This document shows, piece after piece, positions 1 through 10,430 of a DNA stretch of 64,000 nucleotides. Source of the stretch: Corynebacterium freiburgense (GTDB lineage Bacteria; Actinomycetota; Actinomycetes; Mycobacteriales; Mycobacteriaceae); contig NZ_CP047355.1 in the NCBI RefSeq assembly GCF_030408815.1, positions 1,054,001 through 1,118,000 on the forward strand, in the 5' to 3' direction. The position numbers were made by a program, and so were the translations under genes. The notes beneath the pieces were generated by a model. It had not been told where the DNA came from, did not search any database, and saw only the letters and a program-made list of their open reading frames with translations. The stretch's first letter is position 1; each line of letters starts with the position of its first letter.

Positions 1-639
1 AATCATATAGATTTGCTCAATATCAAAGCGCGAATTTGGCGTAAATACCTCGCTTTCTAGCTCGTCTACGTCATATCCCAATTGGGTAGAAATACTTAGG
101 TATTCATCCACGAGGATATCGGCAATTCGCCATGCAACGGCGGAGGGGCCTAATGCGCATTGTTCTGGATCTTGCTCAACTTTTTGGCGTAAACCGGCAA
201 TCTTTGTGTGCTCGCCGTGCCGAATTGTAATTATGAAATCTTTGCCGACGATCATTTGCACTTCACCTGTAGAAATAATCTCTTTGGCGTCAGATACAGA
301 TTCGTGTTCTTGGTATTTTACTGACCGAACAACAAAAAATACTTGGTCGTCGTATCGCTCAACTTTGGGGCGTTGATGTGCGGAAACCGCATCCTCCACA
401 ATCAGTTCGTGCAATCCAAACGCCTCGGCCACATTATTCATATGCTCCTCTGAGGGTTCCAGCATGCCCAACCACACAAAACTATTATTGCGGTTTCGCA
501 CTTCAGCTAATGCTGCAGCATATGTAAATTCCTCCGGCAGCCGATGCCCATCCACGTAGACTCGACACCGCTCGATGACACTTTCTATTGTGCGGTGGGG
601 GAGAGAAGAATTCCGAATATTTCTACGTGGCGTGACCAT
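1..639 (-). CDS. corA: CorA-family magnesium/cobalt transport protein, N-terminal part (runs off the left edge)
   Basis: I translated the minus strand by hand from an ATG at 639; the frame stays open for 213 codons to the window edge. The N-terminal domain reads like CorA: a WLGMLEPSEEHMNNVAEAFGL stretch (shown here as its pieces WLGMLEP and VAEAFGL), then VEDAVSAHQRPKVERYDD and FFVVRSVKY, which match the family pattern of E-D-A-x-x-x-x-QRPK-x-E. The window ends inside the helical domain (LESEVFTPNSRFDIEQ), before the pore helices and the GMN motif, so the membrane part is not visible. CorA proteins form homopentameric Mg2+/Co2+ channels in the cytoplasmic membrane. The gene is divergent from the lipoprotein gene that starts at 747. 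Confidence 0.85.
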   Translation of the reverse strand, partial: MVTPRRNIRNSSLPHRTIESVIERCRVYVDGHRLPEEFTYAAALAEVRNRNNSFVWLGMLEPSEEHMNNVAEAFGLHELIVEDAVSAHQRPKVERYDDQVFFVVRSVKYQEHESVSDAKEIISTGEVQMIVGKDFIITIRHGEHTKIAGLRQKVEQDPEQCALGPSAVAWRIADILVDEYLSISTQLGYDVDELESEVFTPNSRFDIEQIYMI

Positions 640-746
640 AAACGTGAAAAACCTTTCCCGAAGGGGGACAAAACAGCTTTAGTGTACGCCGTCCGCGTAG
701 AGTGGAATACGTTATCCATATTCCACACCGACCAAGGTTTACCTTT

Positions 747-1424
747 ATGCATCGTCGATTTCTTCCGGCCACCTTGGCCGTACTAGGTCTAGCGTCCACG
801 CTAATCGCCTGCACCGATGAACCCAAACATCCCGAACGCGAACCTGACTATAAGCCTATTGAAATCGCGGTACTAGACCGGTCCAATGAACAACTCATTC
901 TTGGCGAGCTCTATCAACACGCATTTAAGAAAAAAGAACGAAATGCGTTTCTTATTCGGCTTTCAAGTGACAAAGAAGTCCGCAAAGTCGAGCGTATTCG
1001 AAATCGCTCAGCGGACCTCGTTGTGGGTTGTACTGGTGAAATCCTCTATGAAGTAAATCCGAAACTTGCGGAGGAAATCTCGGCTGAATATCGCAAAGCG
1101 CTCGAATCCGGAAAAATTGATTCAAATAATGGTGAGTGGCGGGACAAAGTATATAAGGCGATGGTCGGTTCGCTTCCAGGAAAACTCGCCGCATCTGATC
1201 CTTCAAATGCGCTCGGCTGCGAAAACTATGAAGGCCCCGAATTGCCCCAAAATATTGTGCCGATTTTCCGCAATGAAGTACTCAACCGCAATGACAAACT
1301 GGTATTGAACTATATTAGTGGCACTATTAGTACAAATGATATGGCGAAGCTGGCCGAAGAGGTAGAGAAAGAAAAATCAGTTTCCGCAGTGGTTGATCGA
1401 TATATTAACCAAAAAGGCTTCTAA
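747..1424 (+). CDS. Putative secreted lipoprotein of unknown function
   Basis: The protein is 225 residues. The start at 747 was preferred over the upstream in-frame 702 because it gives a clean lipoprotein signal: a basic n-region (MHRR), a hydrophobic core and a lipobox ending LIAC with the lipidated Cys at residue 22. AAGG lies about 10 bases upstream. The mature part is hydrophilic and rich in Lys, Glu and Asn, with two further Cys in separate segments (VVGCTGEI and LGCENYEG) that could form a disulfide outside the cell. I recognise no domain. It is divergent from corA and is followed by a long repeat-filled gap, so it is probably monocistronic. Membrane anchoring is inferred from the signal alone. 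Confidence 0.75.
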   Translation: MHRRFLPATLAVLGLASTLIACTDEPKHPEREPDYKPIEIAVLDRSNEQLILGELYQHAFKKKERNAFLIRLSSDKEVRKVERIRNRSADLVVGCTGEILYEVNPKLAEEISAEYRKALESGKIDSNNGEWRDKVYKAMVGSLPGKLAASDPSNALGCENYEGPELPQNIVPIFRNEVLNRNDKLVLNYISGTISTNDMAKLAEEVEKEKSVSAVVDRYINQKGF

Positions 1425-1499
1425 TCGCACAATGCAGCCCCTTTAAAAGGCGCAACACCACCGATGTGTGGTAGGGGTGGACTGCTCCCCATTTATTGG

Positions 1500-2035
1500 A
1501 CTGTACTGTGCAAGGTTTTAGCCTGGTGTTGTGGGATTTGTGGCTGGTGGTTGGGTTGTGTGCGTCCGGTTACCTGGGATTTGGTTGGGGTGCATATGGG
1601 TTGGGTGGAGGTGCTTAATCTTTTCGGGCTGCTGGCCAGGAGGTGCTCAGTCTTTTTGGGTGCTGGTTGGGCGTGTTGTCACAGATTCCATTTTTTCGGC
1701 CGATTTTATGGAATCTGCGACACGATAGGTAGGGAACCTGTCACGAATTCCATTTTTTTCGCTGTTTTTATGGAATCTGCGACACACCCCAGGTCAACGC
1801 TTGTGCGCAATGTTGGCTGCTGTCACAAATTCCATTTTTTCAGCCGATTTTATGGAATCTGCGACAGTAGAGATAAAAACATCACTAATTTGATAGGGTG
1901 CGCCTATCAAACCGCAGGGAAAGCAGCTCCAACCCCAGGAAACCCAGCCAGGCTGCATGGAAATCGGCGTCAACCACCCAGATCAGTCACTTCCAACCAG
2001 CCCCGCCACCCCAAAACAACAGGTAAATTAGACAG
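1500..2035 (+). repeat. Intergenic repeat element, copy A (three palindromic modules)
   Basis: This fills most of the gene-free stretch 1425-2163. It matches copy B (about 14700-15285) and, inverted, copy C (about 63275-63800). A left flank rich in GGTTGGG words leads into three palindromes at 1677-1722, 1739-1784 and 1821-1866. Each has arms TGTCACAGATTCCAT and ATGGAATCTGCGACA, or close variants, around a loop of about 16 bases. The spacers between palindromes are the same as in copy B. The right flank keeps the words GATAAAAACATCACTA and GCCTATCAAAC, then decays. The copies preserve the hairpins but not the reading frames, so the element is judged non-coding. Confidence 0.85.
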
Positions 2036-2093
2036 CACTCGTAAACCCCGAACCGTCTACAACCAAAAACCGGTCTAATTTTCAAAAGTAACA

Positions 2094-2148
2094 CCCCCGT
2101 TGTGGGTAGAGGGCTTTACGGGAAGTGAAGCCCTACCCACAACGGGGG
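2094..2148 (-). terminator. Strong rho-independent terminator of odhA
   Basis: An almost perfect inverted repeat: the CCCCCGTTGTGGGTAG arm with GGGCTT, pairing with AAGCCCTACCCACAACGGGGG, with a single bulged base and a short loop. It starts 16 bases past the odhA stop on the minus strand. The run that follows on that strand (TTACTTTTGAAAA) is T-rich but not a pure U-tract. Confidence 0.85.
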
Positions 2149-2163
2149 CGTTTGGGGGGTTGA

Positions 2164-5100
2164 TTAGTCCTCGAATGCAGCTTTAAGCAGTTGTTCTTGC
2201 TCGAAGTGGTGAACCTTCACAATGCCAGTAGAGGTGGAGGACTGGGCGCGTCGGGAAACGCGCTTCATAGGCAGCATTCCAGGGATGAGCTCTGGGAGGT
2301 GGAGCCCCAGGAATGGCCATGGTCCTTGGTTGGCGGGTTCGTCTTGGCAGAAGCGGATCTCTTCAGCGTTCGGGTAGCAATCGAATGCTTCTTTGAGCCT
2401 GTTAAATGGGATCGGGTGGAGCATTTCAATGCGTACGATTGCTACGTCTTCGCGCTTCTCCTTTGCGCGGCGCTTTTCGAGCTCGTAGTAGAGCTTGCCG
2501 GAAACCAGGAGGATCTTCTTGACCTTATTGACGTCGCCAATGATATTGCCGTCGCGGTCAACGAGCCGTGGATCATTGATTACGGAGCGGAACTTCTTTA
2601 CCTCGGTGAAGTCTTCGACCGGGGAGGCGGCTGCTTTCAGACGCAGCATTGACTTCGGGGTAAAGATGACCATTGGGCGCTTAAGGTCAGAAAGTGCATG
2701 GCGGCGCAGCAGATGGAAGTGGTTAGCCGGTGTGGATGGCTGTGCCACTGTCATAGAACCTTCGGCGCAGAGTTGGAGGTAACGCTCGATACGTGCCGAG
2801 GAGTGGTCTGGGCCCATGCCTTCATAACCGTGTGGTAGCAGCAGAATCACACTGGATGTCTGACCCCATTTGGCTTCGCCGGAGGAGACATATTCATCGA
2901 TAATGGTTTGTGCGCCATTAGCGAAGTCGCCGAACTGGGCTTCCCATGCGACTACGGCGTCGGGGTTGCCTACAGAGTAACCGTATTCAAAGCCCATGCC
3001 GGCATATTCGGTAAGTGCGGAGTTATACACCAGGAACTTACCAGCGCCCTTTGACCGGGCTAGCTCATCGATCGGGTTGTATTCCTCGGCGGTATTGGGG
3101 TCATACATTACGGCGTGGCGCTGGGTAAAGGTACCGCGACGGGAATCCTCACCAGCTAGACGAACAAGCTTGCCAGCATTGGCCAAAGTACCGAATGCTA
3201 GGAGTTCACCCCAGCCCCAGTCAATGCCACCTTCCAGAATTGATTCTGCGCGCTTTTGGGCGACCGGTGCAACACGTGGGTGCATGGTAAAGCCCTCAGG
3301 CAAAGTGACATAGGCCTGGCCAATTTCCATAAGATCGGCCTTGGTAACGGAGGTATCCAAGCCGTGCGGTAGCGCTTGGGACATAGTAATGCCAACTTGG
3401 GCTTCGGCGGCTTGTTTTTCCGCGAGGCGAACCTCGTTAAATACCGATTCCATCTGGTCGTGGAAGTCACGTGCTACTGCTTCGGCATCTTCCTTGGACA
3501 GATCACCACGACCGAGAAGGTCTTCGGTGTATTGTGCACGAACTCCGGCCTTTTGCTCGATGATGTGGTACATCTTTGGCTGAGTCATGGATGGGTCGTC
3601 AGCTTCATTGTGGCCGCGGCGTCGGTAGCAAACAAGGTCGATAAAGACATCTTTGCCAAAGCGGCGTCGATACTCGGTGGCTAGTTGGCCAACCCATACT
3701 ACGGCTTCTGGGTCATCACCATTGACGTGGAATACCGGGCAACCAAAAGCCTTCGCAATATCGGTTGCATAGTGGCTGGAGCGGCCGGAATCAGGTGTGG
3801 TGGTAAATCCAATTTGGTTATTCACCACGATATGGATCGTGCCGCCAACGGTATAGCCGCGCAGGGCAGCAAGGTTAATGGTTTCTGGAACAATGCCCAA
3901 ACCTGCAAACGCTGCATCGCCATGGAGGAGCAAAGGAACAACGGTGTAGCCGTCGGGGCCCTTATCCAAAATGTCTTGCTTTGCGCGGGCGATGCCTTCC
4001 ATGACCGGGTTTACGGCCTCAAGGTGGGAAGGATTAGCGGTAAGGGTGACTTTGATTTCACCATCGCCAAACATTTGAATATGGCGGCCTTCAGCACCAA
4101 GGTGATATTTAACGTCGCCAGAACCACCAGCTTGTGCTGGGTCCATATTGCCTTCGAACTCATTAAAGATCGTATGTAGCGGCTTGCCTACAATATTGGC
4201 CAGTACATTAAGGCGACCACGGTGAGGCATACCAATAACTACTTCATCGAGGCCCTGGCCAGCGGCGGTATCGATTGCAGCATCCATAAGTGGAATCAGA
4301 GATTCTGCGCCCTCAAGGGAGAATCGCTTCTGGCCAACATACTTGGTCTGAAGGAAGTTTTCGAAAGCTTCTGCGGCATTCAGCTTTTGCAGAATGTACT
4401 TTTGCTCTGCAGGGGTTGGCTTAGCCATGCCTTTTTCAAGACGGTCCTGCAACCACGTGCGCTCATCGCGGTCCAAAATATGGGTGTATTCGGAACCAAC
4501 CTTTAAGGTGTAGGCGCGACGTAGTGTAGAAAGCACTTCGCGCAAGGTCATGGTTTCGCGGCCAGCAAAGCCGCCGACATGGAAGGTACGGTCCAGGTCC
4601 CAGAGCGTAAGACCATGTGTTGCAATGTCCAGGTCGCGGTGATCAGGTACTGGCATGCCAGGCTGGTGCCAGTGAAGCGGATTGATATCCGCGATAAGGT
4701 GGCCGCGGGAGCGGTATGCCTCAATAAGTTGCATCACACGCGTGTTCTTATCCACGCCGGTATTTGGGAGATCCTGTGCCCACCGAACCGGGGTGTAAGG
4801 AACGCGCATGGCTTCGAAAATATCGTCCCAGAACGCGTCGTCGATAAGCAATTGGCTCATGGTGCGCAGGAACTCACCGGATTCCGCGCCCTGGATAATG
4901 CGGTGATCGTAAGTAGAGGTAATTGTAACGAGCTTGCCGACGCCCAGCTCCGCCATGCGGTCCTCGGAAGCACCCGCAAATTCGGCCGGATAATCCATAG
5001 AACCAACGCCAATAATTGCGCCTTGGCCCTTAGTAAGACGAGGCACCGAATGTCGGGTACCAATACCACCAGGGTTTGTCAGCGAAATGGTGACACCCGA

Positions 5101-5904
5101 GAAATCCTTACCAGTGAGTTTGCCGGTACGGCCACGCTTGACCACATCTTCATATGCTTCGACAAACTCTGGGAATGATAAGTTTTCACACTCTCGAATG
5201 GCAGCGACAACAAGCGCCCGAGAACCATCCTTTTGTGTCATATCGATAGCTAAGCCCAAATTGATGTGCTCCGGCACAATAAGGGTTGGCTTTCCGTCAA
5301 TAACGGCGTAAGCATTATTCATTACTGGGTGCGCCATAACCGCTTTAACCAGTGCATAACCCAAAATATGGGTAAATGAAATCTTGCCGCCTCGACCGCG
5401 TGCCAATTGGTCATTAATAAGCGCTCGGTTTTCGAACATAAGTCGGGCTGGCATATCGCGCACAGACGTTGCCGTGGGGACTTCAAGCGAAATCTCCATA
5501 TTCTTAGCAATCGCCTTTGCCATACCCTTTAAGGGGCTTTCACTTGCACTTGGCATTGTGCCAATTTTGCTTAGTGGGGAAGCAGCCTTCTTTTTCGCCT
5601 CTTGAGCTGCTCGAATCTCATCTGGCTGATGCATTTCGGGAAGATTTTTTGCTGCTGGATTCTCTTGAGGTGCAGCAGCAGGAGAAGGTTTTTTAGGTGT
5701 CGGGGCAGGAGCCTTGGCAGGTTTTTCAGCCGAGGCTTGTTCCTGGGCCTTCGCGGGGGTAGTAGCGGGGGTGGCGGAGGGTGCGCCCTGGGATTCAAAA
5801 AGTTCACGCCATTCCTTGTCTACCGAATTCGGATCGGCTTGGAATTGCTGGAACATTTCGTCAACCAGCCACTGATTCTGGCCGAAAGTACTAGCGCTGC
5901 TCAC
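2164..5904 (-). CDS. odhA: 2-oxoglutarate dehydrogenase, fused E2 catalytic domain-E1 (OdhA/Kgd type)
   Basis: This is the TCA-cycle enzyme that decarboxylates 2-oxoglutarate. In Corynebacterium the E1 is fused to an E2 succinyltransferase domain without a lipoyl domain and works inside a mixed complex with AceE, AceF and Lpd. About 1246 residues. The N-terminus [19 protein letters not shown] is typical, followed by a Pro/Ala/Lys linker, the E2 core ([16 protein letters not shown], then [15 protein letters not shown] with the catalytic His) and the E1 part ([19 protein letters not shown] for thiamine diphosphate, VNNQIGFTT). I chose GTG at 5904, giving [10 protein letters not shown], because it matches the known C. 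glutamicum start; an ATG six codons upstream (5922) has its Shine-Dalgarno too close. In the family, OdhA is inhibited by unphosphorylated OdhI. Monocistronic, with its own terminator. Confidence 0.97.
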   Translation of the reverse strand: MSSASTFGQNQWLVDEMFQQFQADPNSVDKEWRELFESQGAPSATPATTPAKAQEQASAEKPAKAPAPTPKKPSPAAAPQENPAAKNLPEMHQPDEIRAAQEAKKKAASPLSKIGTMPSASESPLKGMAKAIAKNMEISLEVPTATSVRDMPARLMFENRALINDQLARGRGGKISFTHILGYALVKAVMAHPVMNNAYAVIDGKPTLIVPEHINLGLAIDMTQKDGSRALVVAAIRECENLSFPEFVEAYEDVVKRGRTGKLTGKDFSGVTISLTNPGGIGTRHSVPRLTKGQGAIIGVGSMDYPAEFAGASEDRMAELGVGKLVTITSTYDHRIIQGAESGEFLRTMSQLLIDDAFWDDIFEAMRVPYTPVRWAQDLPNTGVDKNTRVMQLIEAYRSRGHLIADINPLHWHQPGMPVPDHRDLDIATHGLTLWDLDRTFHVGGFAGRETMTLREVLSTLRRAYTLKVGSEYTHILDRDERTWLQDRLEKGMAKPTPAEQKYILQKLNAAEAFENFLQTKYVGQKRFSLEGAESLIPLMDAAIDTAAGQGLDEVVIGMPHRGRLNVLANIVGKPLHTIFNEFEGNMDPAQAGGSGDVKYHLGAEGRHIQMFGDGEIKVTLTANPSHLEAVNPVMEGIARAKQDILDKGPDGYTVVPLLLHGDAAFAGLGIVPETINLAALRGYTVGGTIHIVVNNQIGFTTTPDSGRSSHYATDIAKAFGCPVFHVNGDDPEAVVWVGQLATEYRRRFGKDVFIDLVCYRRRGHNEADDPSMTQPKMYHIIEQKAGVRAQYTEDLLGRGDLSKEDAEAVARDFHDQMESVFNEVRLAEKQAAEAQVGITMSQALPHGLDTSVTKADLMEIGQAYVTLPEGFTMHPRVAPVAQKRAESILEGGIDWGWGELLAFGTLANAGKLVRLAGEDSRRGTFTQRHAVMYDPNTAEEYNPIDELARSKGAGKFLVYNSALTEYAGMGFEYGYSVGNPDAVVAWEAQFGDFANGAQTIIDEYVSSGEAKWGQTSSVILLLPHGYEGMGPDHSSARIERYLQLCAEGSMTVAQPSTPANHFHLLRRHALSDLKRPMVIFTPKSMLRLKAAASPVEDFTEVKKFRSVINDPRLVDRDGNIIGDVNKVKKILLVSGKLYYELEKRRAKEKREDVAIVRIEMLHPIPFNRLKEAFDCYPNAEEIRFCQDEPANQGPWPFLGLHLPELIPGMLPMKRVSRRAQSSTSTGIVKVHHFEQEQLLKAAFED

Positions 5905-5955
5905 GGCAGGTGCTCGCCTCATTTCCTTGTGTCATCGCTTACGTCAGTGTTGTCA

Positions 5956-5974
5956 CTGTAAGTATTCACTACAG
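5956..5974. promoter_or_regulatory. Inverted repeat in the odhA promoter region
   Basis: CTGTA and TACAG are separated by nine bases, about 55-70 bases upstream of the odhA GTG, in the only gap (5905-6038) between odhA and the ABC gene. It could be an operator. I could not match it to a known regulator. Confidence 0.3.
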
Positions 5975-6038
5975 GCTAACGTGTTGTTACCCCGCTTGTC
6001 GCATTGTTGGCAAACAAATTGGTGGGAATTTTTTATTC

Positions 6039-9000
6039 TCACCGCCCAACACCCCACATGTGTGCGTAGGTGCCGTTGTGTGCCAACAATTCTTGGTGGG
6101 TACCATCTTCGATAATACGCCCACGTTTTAGCACTAATATGCGGTCGGCTCGCGCGGCTGTAGCTAAGCGGTGAGCGACAATAATCGACGTTCGTTGCAT
6201 TGTAAATTTTTGAGAAGCATCCAACACAATTTTTTCTGTGGCGGGGTCAAGTGTTGCGGTTGCTTCATCAAAGAGCACCAATTTGGGGTATGTAAGTTCC
6301 GCACGAGCAAGTGCAATAAGTTGCCGTTGTCCGGAGGATAGACCACGACCGCGCTCACCAATATGGAAATTAAAACCATCCGGAATCTTGGCGATTATTG
6401 CGAGCGCACCTACACGCCGGGCAGCGGCAATAATCTCTTCACTACTAGCTGTCGGATTACCATAAGCAATGTTTTCTGCAATGGTGCCAGTAAAAAGATG
6501 GGGTTCTTGTGGAACGATGCCAATACTCCTGCGCCATTGATCGAGTGGAAATTGCGCGATATTAGTGCCAGAAGCCCGAATAGTCCCGGACGAAGGGTCA
6601 TAGAACCGTGCCAGCAGCTTAATCAATGTGGATTTACCCGCGCCGGTATGCCCCACGAGTGCGACAGTACTGCCTGGCTTGATTGTAAGGTCAATATCTT
6701 CTAGTACGTCTGCGTGCGTGTACGAAAATGTCACCGAATCTAATTGGATTTGCCCTTGGATAGCGTTTGCTGCGCCAGGTTCTTCCCCTATGGAATGAAC
6801 TTTTGGTTTTTCATCGAGGAGTTCGCTTATGCGTTGCAGGCTGACCTTGGCTTGTTGGTAGGCGTCATAGAGTTGAGAAAGCTCTTGAATGGGGTCAAAA
6901 AGCAGGCCCATATAGAGTAAGAACGCCACTAAGACCCCTGGCGAAATATTGCCGTGGAGTACCATCGAGGCGCCAATACCAAGAACCGTCGCTCTTGTGA
7001 TTTGTGCAATGGCGTTGATGCCAGGGAAGAACATTGCCACTGCCAATTGGGAGCGGAACCGAGTGTAACGGTACGCATTACAACTAGCAGCAAAACGTCG
7101 CAGGAGCTCTGGCTCTGCATTGTGCATTTGGATGGTGCGAATTCCGGAAAAAGACTCATGGAATTCCGCATTAATAGTGCTTAATTCTTCTCTGGCACGT
7201 GTGTATAGCGGCGCGGTTACTCGGCGAAATGTCACTGTTGCAATAACCACAATTGGAATCGCTGCAAATGCTGCAATTGCAAGTTTTGGGGAAGTAATCA
7301 ATAGCATGCCTGCAATGCCAATAAGAGTCGTGGAAGCAACAATTGCTTGAGCGACGCCGAGCTGTAAAAACGAGCTGAGGTTATCAATATCTGTAGTCAT
7401 CCGCGTAAGGATGCTGCCAGTACGGGTCCGCTCAAAGTAAGCAAGATCCAAACGTACAAGATGCCCAAAGGATTTCACCCGCAGGGAATACAACAAACGT
7501 TCACCAATACGTGTGGCAAGTTGTGTACGTATTACACTCATGCCCCAAGCGGTTAAAACAATGGCAAAACCGGTGACCGCAACCAATATAAAAATACTGG
7601 TATTGCCTTGGGTAATGCCGGAGTCAACGGTATATCGGACTAAGGTGGGAAGTGCTAAATCAGTGGCAACTCCACCTAATAATAGGCAGATCAGCGCCAC
7701 AACCGGCAGCGAAACTTGGCGCAAAATAAATGCCAAAGAAAATGGTTTGGAAATTTCTACGGGTTGCGGGGATGCGCCTATTTCAAGTGTGTTTTTATTG
7801 TCATCTATTGGCAGTTGTATCGAATCAAAATCTGTTTCGAGCTCTAGTTTAGCAGCGCTATATTTATATGTATTTAAGGCTTCAGTGCCTATGAATTTTT
7901 GAAATTCTGCTGAGTTGGTAAAGGTGTCCCGGTGTTTCAGGCTGGTTACTGCGCCATCTTCAATAACGGCTATGTAATCGGCGAGGCGCACCATTGAAGT
8001 GCGATGTGTAATCGCAAAAACCGTCATATCAGTGAACTCGTTTTCGAGCTCTTGGAAGATGCGGGATTCGGTTTCTGCATCGATGGCGGATGTTGCATCG
8101 TCAAGAAGTAAAATACGGGGTTGCCGCAAAAGTGCGCGTGCGAGCGCCAACCGTTGTCGTTGTCCGCCGGAGAGTGTCACACCGCGTTCCCCTATAATGG
8201 TGTCTAATCCTTGGGGGAGTTCTGCGATAAAGTCCTGCGCTTGCGTAATGCGTAGTACCCGCCAAAGCTCGTCCTCAGGGATGGTTTCGCCGAGAGTGAG
8301 ATTCTGGCGTACAGAAGCTTCAAAAAGGAACGGTTCATCGAAGACTACCGCGAGCGAGTCCCGTAATTGTGCCCGGGGGATTTCCGGTAGCGGGATCCCT
8401 TGGATTCGGATTTCCCCCTGATCTGGATCATAAAAACGTGCGGCTAATTGCACTGCGAGTGTTTTCCCGCCGGCTGGTGGTCCTATCGCGACGACCGTGG
8501 ATCCCGCAGGGATTGTAAGGTGAAATCCGCGAAGTTTGGATTGGAAATCAACATGATGAAACTCAAGTGTTAATGGACCTTGAGGAATATTAGTGTCGCC
8601 GTGATCTGTGGCTGGTTCTAGCGAAGATATTTCATGAACCCGCTCAACGGAGGCTAATCCGCTTTGAATACGAACAGCCATATTGCCCAACATACGTACC
8701 GTGCCGGTAAGGCGAGAAACGTACATTGAAAAGGTGACAAAAATACCCACGCTCACCATATTTTGGGTAGCCATCCAACCACCAAGAAGAATGGTGCACA
8801 CAAGCGCAGCTTGGGGTAATTGTTCGAGCAAAGGCTGGAATTTGGCGGTGACTTTGGCAGCAAATATCCGGGCATGGTAGACAGATGCGCTGCTTTTAGC
8901 AATGGTGTTTTCTTCTCGCTCTTCTTGCGCAAGGCCTTGAACAATTCGAATGCCAGTAATTGTTTCTTCAATGTGTGTGGCAAGATCTGAGGCCTGTTGT

Positions 9001-9569
9001 TGTGCTGCTTTGGTGGCACTGGTTACTGGGGCCTTTGATCGGCCAGCTAGCCAGGCAATAACCGGTAACCAGATAAGTCCAGCAAGTGCGAGGAGTGGCG
9101 AAAGATACAGCATCATAATCGCCGTGACAATAAGTTGGAGTAGATTTCCGATCGTAAGCGGTAGCATTGCAACCAATCCTTGAATGGATTGAATATCGGA
9201 AATCGATCGGCTAATTACCTGGCCCGTGCGCAGGCGATCTTGGGTTGGGCCGTCTAGGTGCAGGACGGTGCGCAGTATTTGGATTCGCAATGAATGTTGC
9301 GTTTCAATTGCGAGTCTGCCAGCGGTATAGCGTCTGAGGAATTGAAACCCCCAGCGGGCGAGCGCGGTAACTATCAGTATTGTGACCGCACTTGCCAAAG
9401 GACTCATTTGTGGGAAGACATATATGCCTTGTTGCGATACTGCAATATCTACAATATTGCCGCTAAATAGCGGGATGGCGAGCTCAGCGAGTGTTGCCCC
9501 AATAGTTGCTAGGAGAGCCCACAAGCCTATGCGCCAGTGGGGTGCCAGCATTGCCCAGAGTTGACGCAT
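6039..9569 (-). CDS. Fused double ABC exporter (TMD-NBD-TMD-NBD), one degenerate ATP site
   Basis: At 1176 residues this is two ABC half-exporters in one chain, for ATP-driven efflux across the cytoplasmic membrane; the substrate is unknown. TMD1 spans about residues 10-315. NBD1 has Walker A GPPAGGKT (363-370), LSGGQ (466-470) and Walker B LLLDDATSAID, where Asp491 replaces the catalytic Glu; its Q-loop reads VVFDEPFLF, without the Gln. TMD2 follows at about 620-900. NBD2 has GHTGAGKST, Q-loop VPQEPHLF, signature LSSGQ (1077-1081) and Walker B LVLFDEAT with Glu1102. A degenerate site (NBD1 Walker B with the NBD2 signature) plus a consensus site is the pattern of heterodimeric exporters. It is last in the operon, 15 bases after the gene at 9585. 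Multidrug or lipid export is only inference. Confidence 0.92.
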   Translation of the reverse strand: MRQLWAMLAPHWRIGLWALLATIGATLAELAIPLFSGNIVDIAVSQQGIYVFPQMSPLASAVTILIVTALARWGFQFLRRYTAGRLAIETQHSLRIQILRTVLHLDGPTQDRLRTGQVISRSISDIQSIQGLVAMLPLTIGNLLQLIVTAIMMLYLSPLLALAGLIWLPVIAWLAGRSKAPVTSATKAAQQQASDLATHIEETITGIRIVQGLAQEEREENTIAKSSASVYHARIFAAKVTAKFQPLLEQLPQAALVCTILLGGWMATQNMVSVGIFVTFSMYVSRLTGTVRMLGNMAVRIQSGLASVERVHEISSLEPATDHGDTNIPQGPLTLEFHHVDFQSKLRGFHLTIPAGSTVVAIGPPAGGKTLAVQLAARFYDPDQGEIRIQGIPLPEIPRAQLRDSLAVVFDEPFLFEASVRQNLTLGETIPEDELWRVLRITQAQDFIAELPQGLDTIIGERGVTLSGGQRQRLALARALLRQPRILLLDDATSAIDAETESRIFQELENEFTDMTVFAITHRTSMVRLADYIAVIEDGAVTSLKHRDTFTNSAEFQKFIGTEALNTYKYSAAKLELETDFDSIQLPIDDNKNTLEIGASPQPVEISKPFSLAFILRQVSLPVVALICLLLGGVATDLALPTLVRYTVDSGITQGNTSIFILVAVTGFAIVLTAWGMSVIRTQLATRIGERLLYSLRVKSFGHLVRLDLAYFERTRTGSILTRMTTDIDNLSSFLQLGVAQAIVASTTLIGIAGMLLITSPKLAIAAFAAIPIVVIATVTFRRVTAPLYTRAREELSTINAEFHESFSGIRTIQMHNAEPELLRRFAASCNAYRYTRFRSQLAVAMFFPGINAIAQITRATVLGIGASMVLHGNISPGVLVAFLLYMGLLFDPIQELSQLYDAYQQAKVSLQRISELLDEKPKVHSIGEEPGAANAIQGQIQLDSVTFSYTHADVLEDIDLTIKPGSTVALVGHTGAGKSTLIKLLARFYDPSSGTIRASGTNIAQFPLDQWRRSIGIVPQEPHLFTGTIAENIAYGNPTASSEEIIAAARRVGALAIIAKIPDGFNFHIGERGRGLSSGQRQLIALARAELTYPKLVLFDEATATLDPATEKIVLDASQKFTMQRTSIIVAHRLATAARADRILVLKRGRIIEDGTHQELLAHNGTYAHMWGVGR

Positions 9570-9584
9570 ATCGGTGGAACTTAC

Positions 9585-10391
9585 TTACTTATCGGGTGTA
9601 TTGATCTCCGCAAGGTTCGGAGCCTCAACATTTTTTGGAGCTGGGGTTGAGAATGTGGCAGGTAACGGGCCCAGGGATTCCGCAGTATTTGAAATTACTT
9701 TCGAAGCAATCTTGCGGTTAGCCCAGGTACCTAGTGCGGCACCAATGCCAAATGGCATGATTTTGCCAATCCACATGCCACGGAACTTCTTACCTAAGCG
9801 CTTCAACGCCATTGAAAGGAGTCGATTATTTACATCCTTCAGTTGGGGAGTCCCATATCGCGATAAAGCTGCGGCAATGGAGGCGCCGTTTTTGCGAGAA
9901 AGGTCGCCGATAGCGGCGTCGACAAGCATTGTGCCTGCAGCACCCGTTGCAACAACTAAAATGAGTGTTCGGCGACGTTCGGGGTCTCGGATATCAATAC
10001 CGCGCAGGTATGCAGATGCCATGGTGTATACGGCGGCGGCGTCGGTAAATACTAAAGATTCCACGCCAATTGCGGCTGCGCCAGTAACAAAACCAATGCC
10101 AGGAATAGCGGAAGCGGCACCCACGCTAGCGCCAGTACCGGTGGCAACATATTTAAAATGTGCGTCTAGCTTTTTTTGAATTTCTGCTGGAGAAGCATCA
10201 GGATTCCGATTACGTAGCCAGTCGACATAGTTCTCGATAACGCCGGATTGCATATGCACGGCTTTATCGATCACCTTTAAAAGCATCCGACCAGTAACAC
10301 CAGCGCGCTCTTCTAAAGCTTCTGGGCTGGAATGTTCCGCATCGGTCACTGGAAGTTTCGAATTATGGGATGGATAATTCGGGTAAGTCAC
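9585..10391 (-). CDS. Glycine/alanine-rich membrane-associated protein, EcsC-like in character
   Basis: 268 residues. The GTG start at 10391 has AGGAG six bases upstream. The N-terminal 75 residues are hydrophilic. Then comes a Gly/Ala-rich segment of about 40 residues (TGTGASVGAASAIPGIGFVTG) and a second one (LVVATGAAGTMLVDAAIG), which look membrane-inserting. A third weak one lies around MPFGIGAALGTWANRK. This arrangement resembles EcsC-family proteins, but the match is by impression only. Function unknown. It lies between the aroE-like gene (gap 39) and the ABC exporter (gap 15), so it is probably co-transcribed and may assist the exporter. Confidence 0.8.
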   Translation of the reverse strand: MTYPNYPSHNSKLPVTDAEHSSPEALEERAGVTGRMLLKVIDKAVHMQSGVIENYVDWLRNRNPDASPAEIQKKLDAHFKYVATGTGASVGAASAIPGIGFVTGAAAIGVESLVFTDAAAVYTMASAYLRGIDIRDPERRRTLILVVATGAAGTMLVDAAIGDLSRKNGASIAAALSRYGTPQLKDVNNRLLSMALKRLGKKFRGMWIGKIMPFGIGAALGTWANRKIASKVISNTAESLGPLPATFSTPAPKNVEAPNLAEINTPDK

Positions 10392-10430
10392 ATAAGCTCC
10401 TGAACAATATAAGGTTGCAGTCCTTGGTTT

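Noticed and set aside
1677-1866. CRISPR-like array (three repeats with spacers)
   Set aside because: The spacers are the same in copies A and B, the repeat units are long imperfect palindromes, and no cas gene is present.
1464-2078. 204-residue open frame across repeat copy A
   Set aside because: The copies share DNA hairpins but differ in T-run length, so the translated frames shift between A and B. No ribosome site; Trp/Gly/Cys-rich nonsense composition.
3685-4179. 164-residue frame opposite odhA, and other long antisense frames (for example 4579-5178)
   Set aside because: They are shadows of the strongly conserved odhA gene, with no ribosome site or family features.
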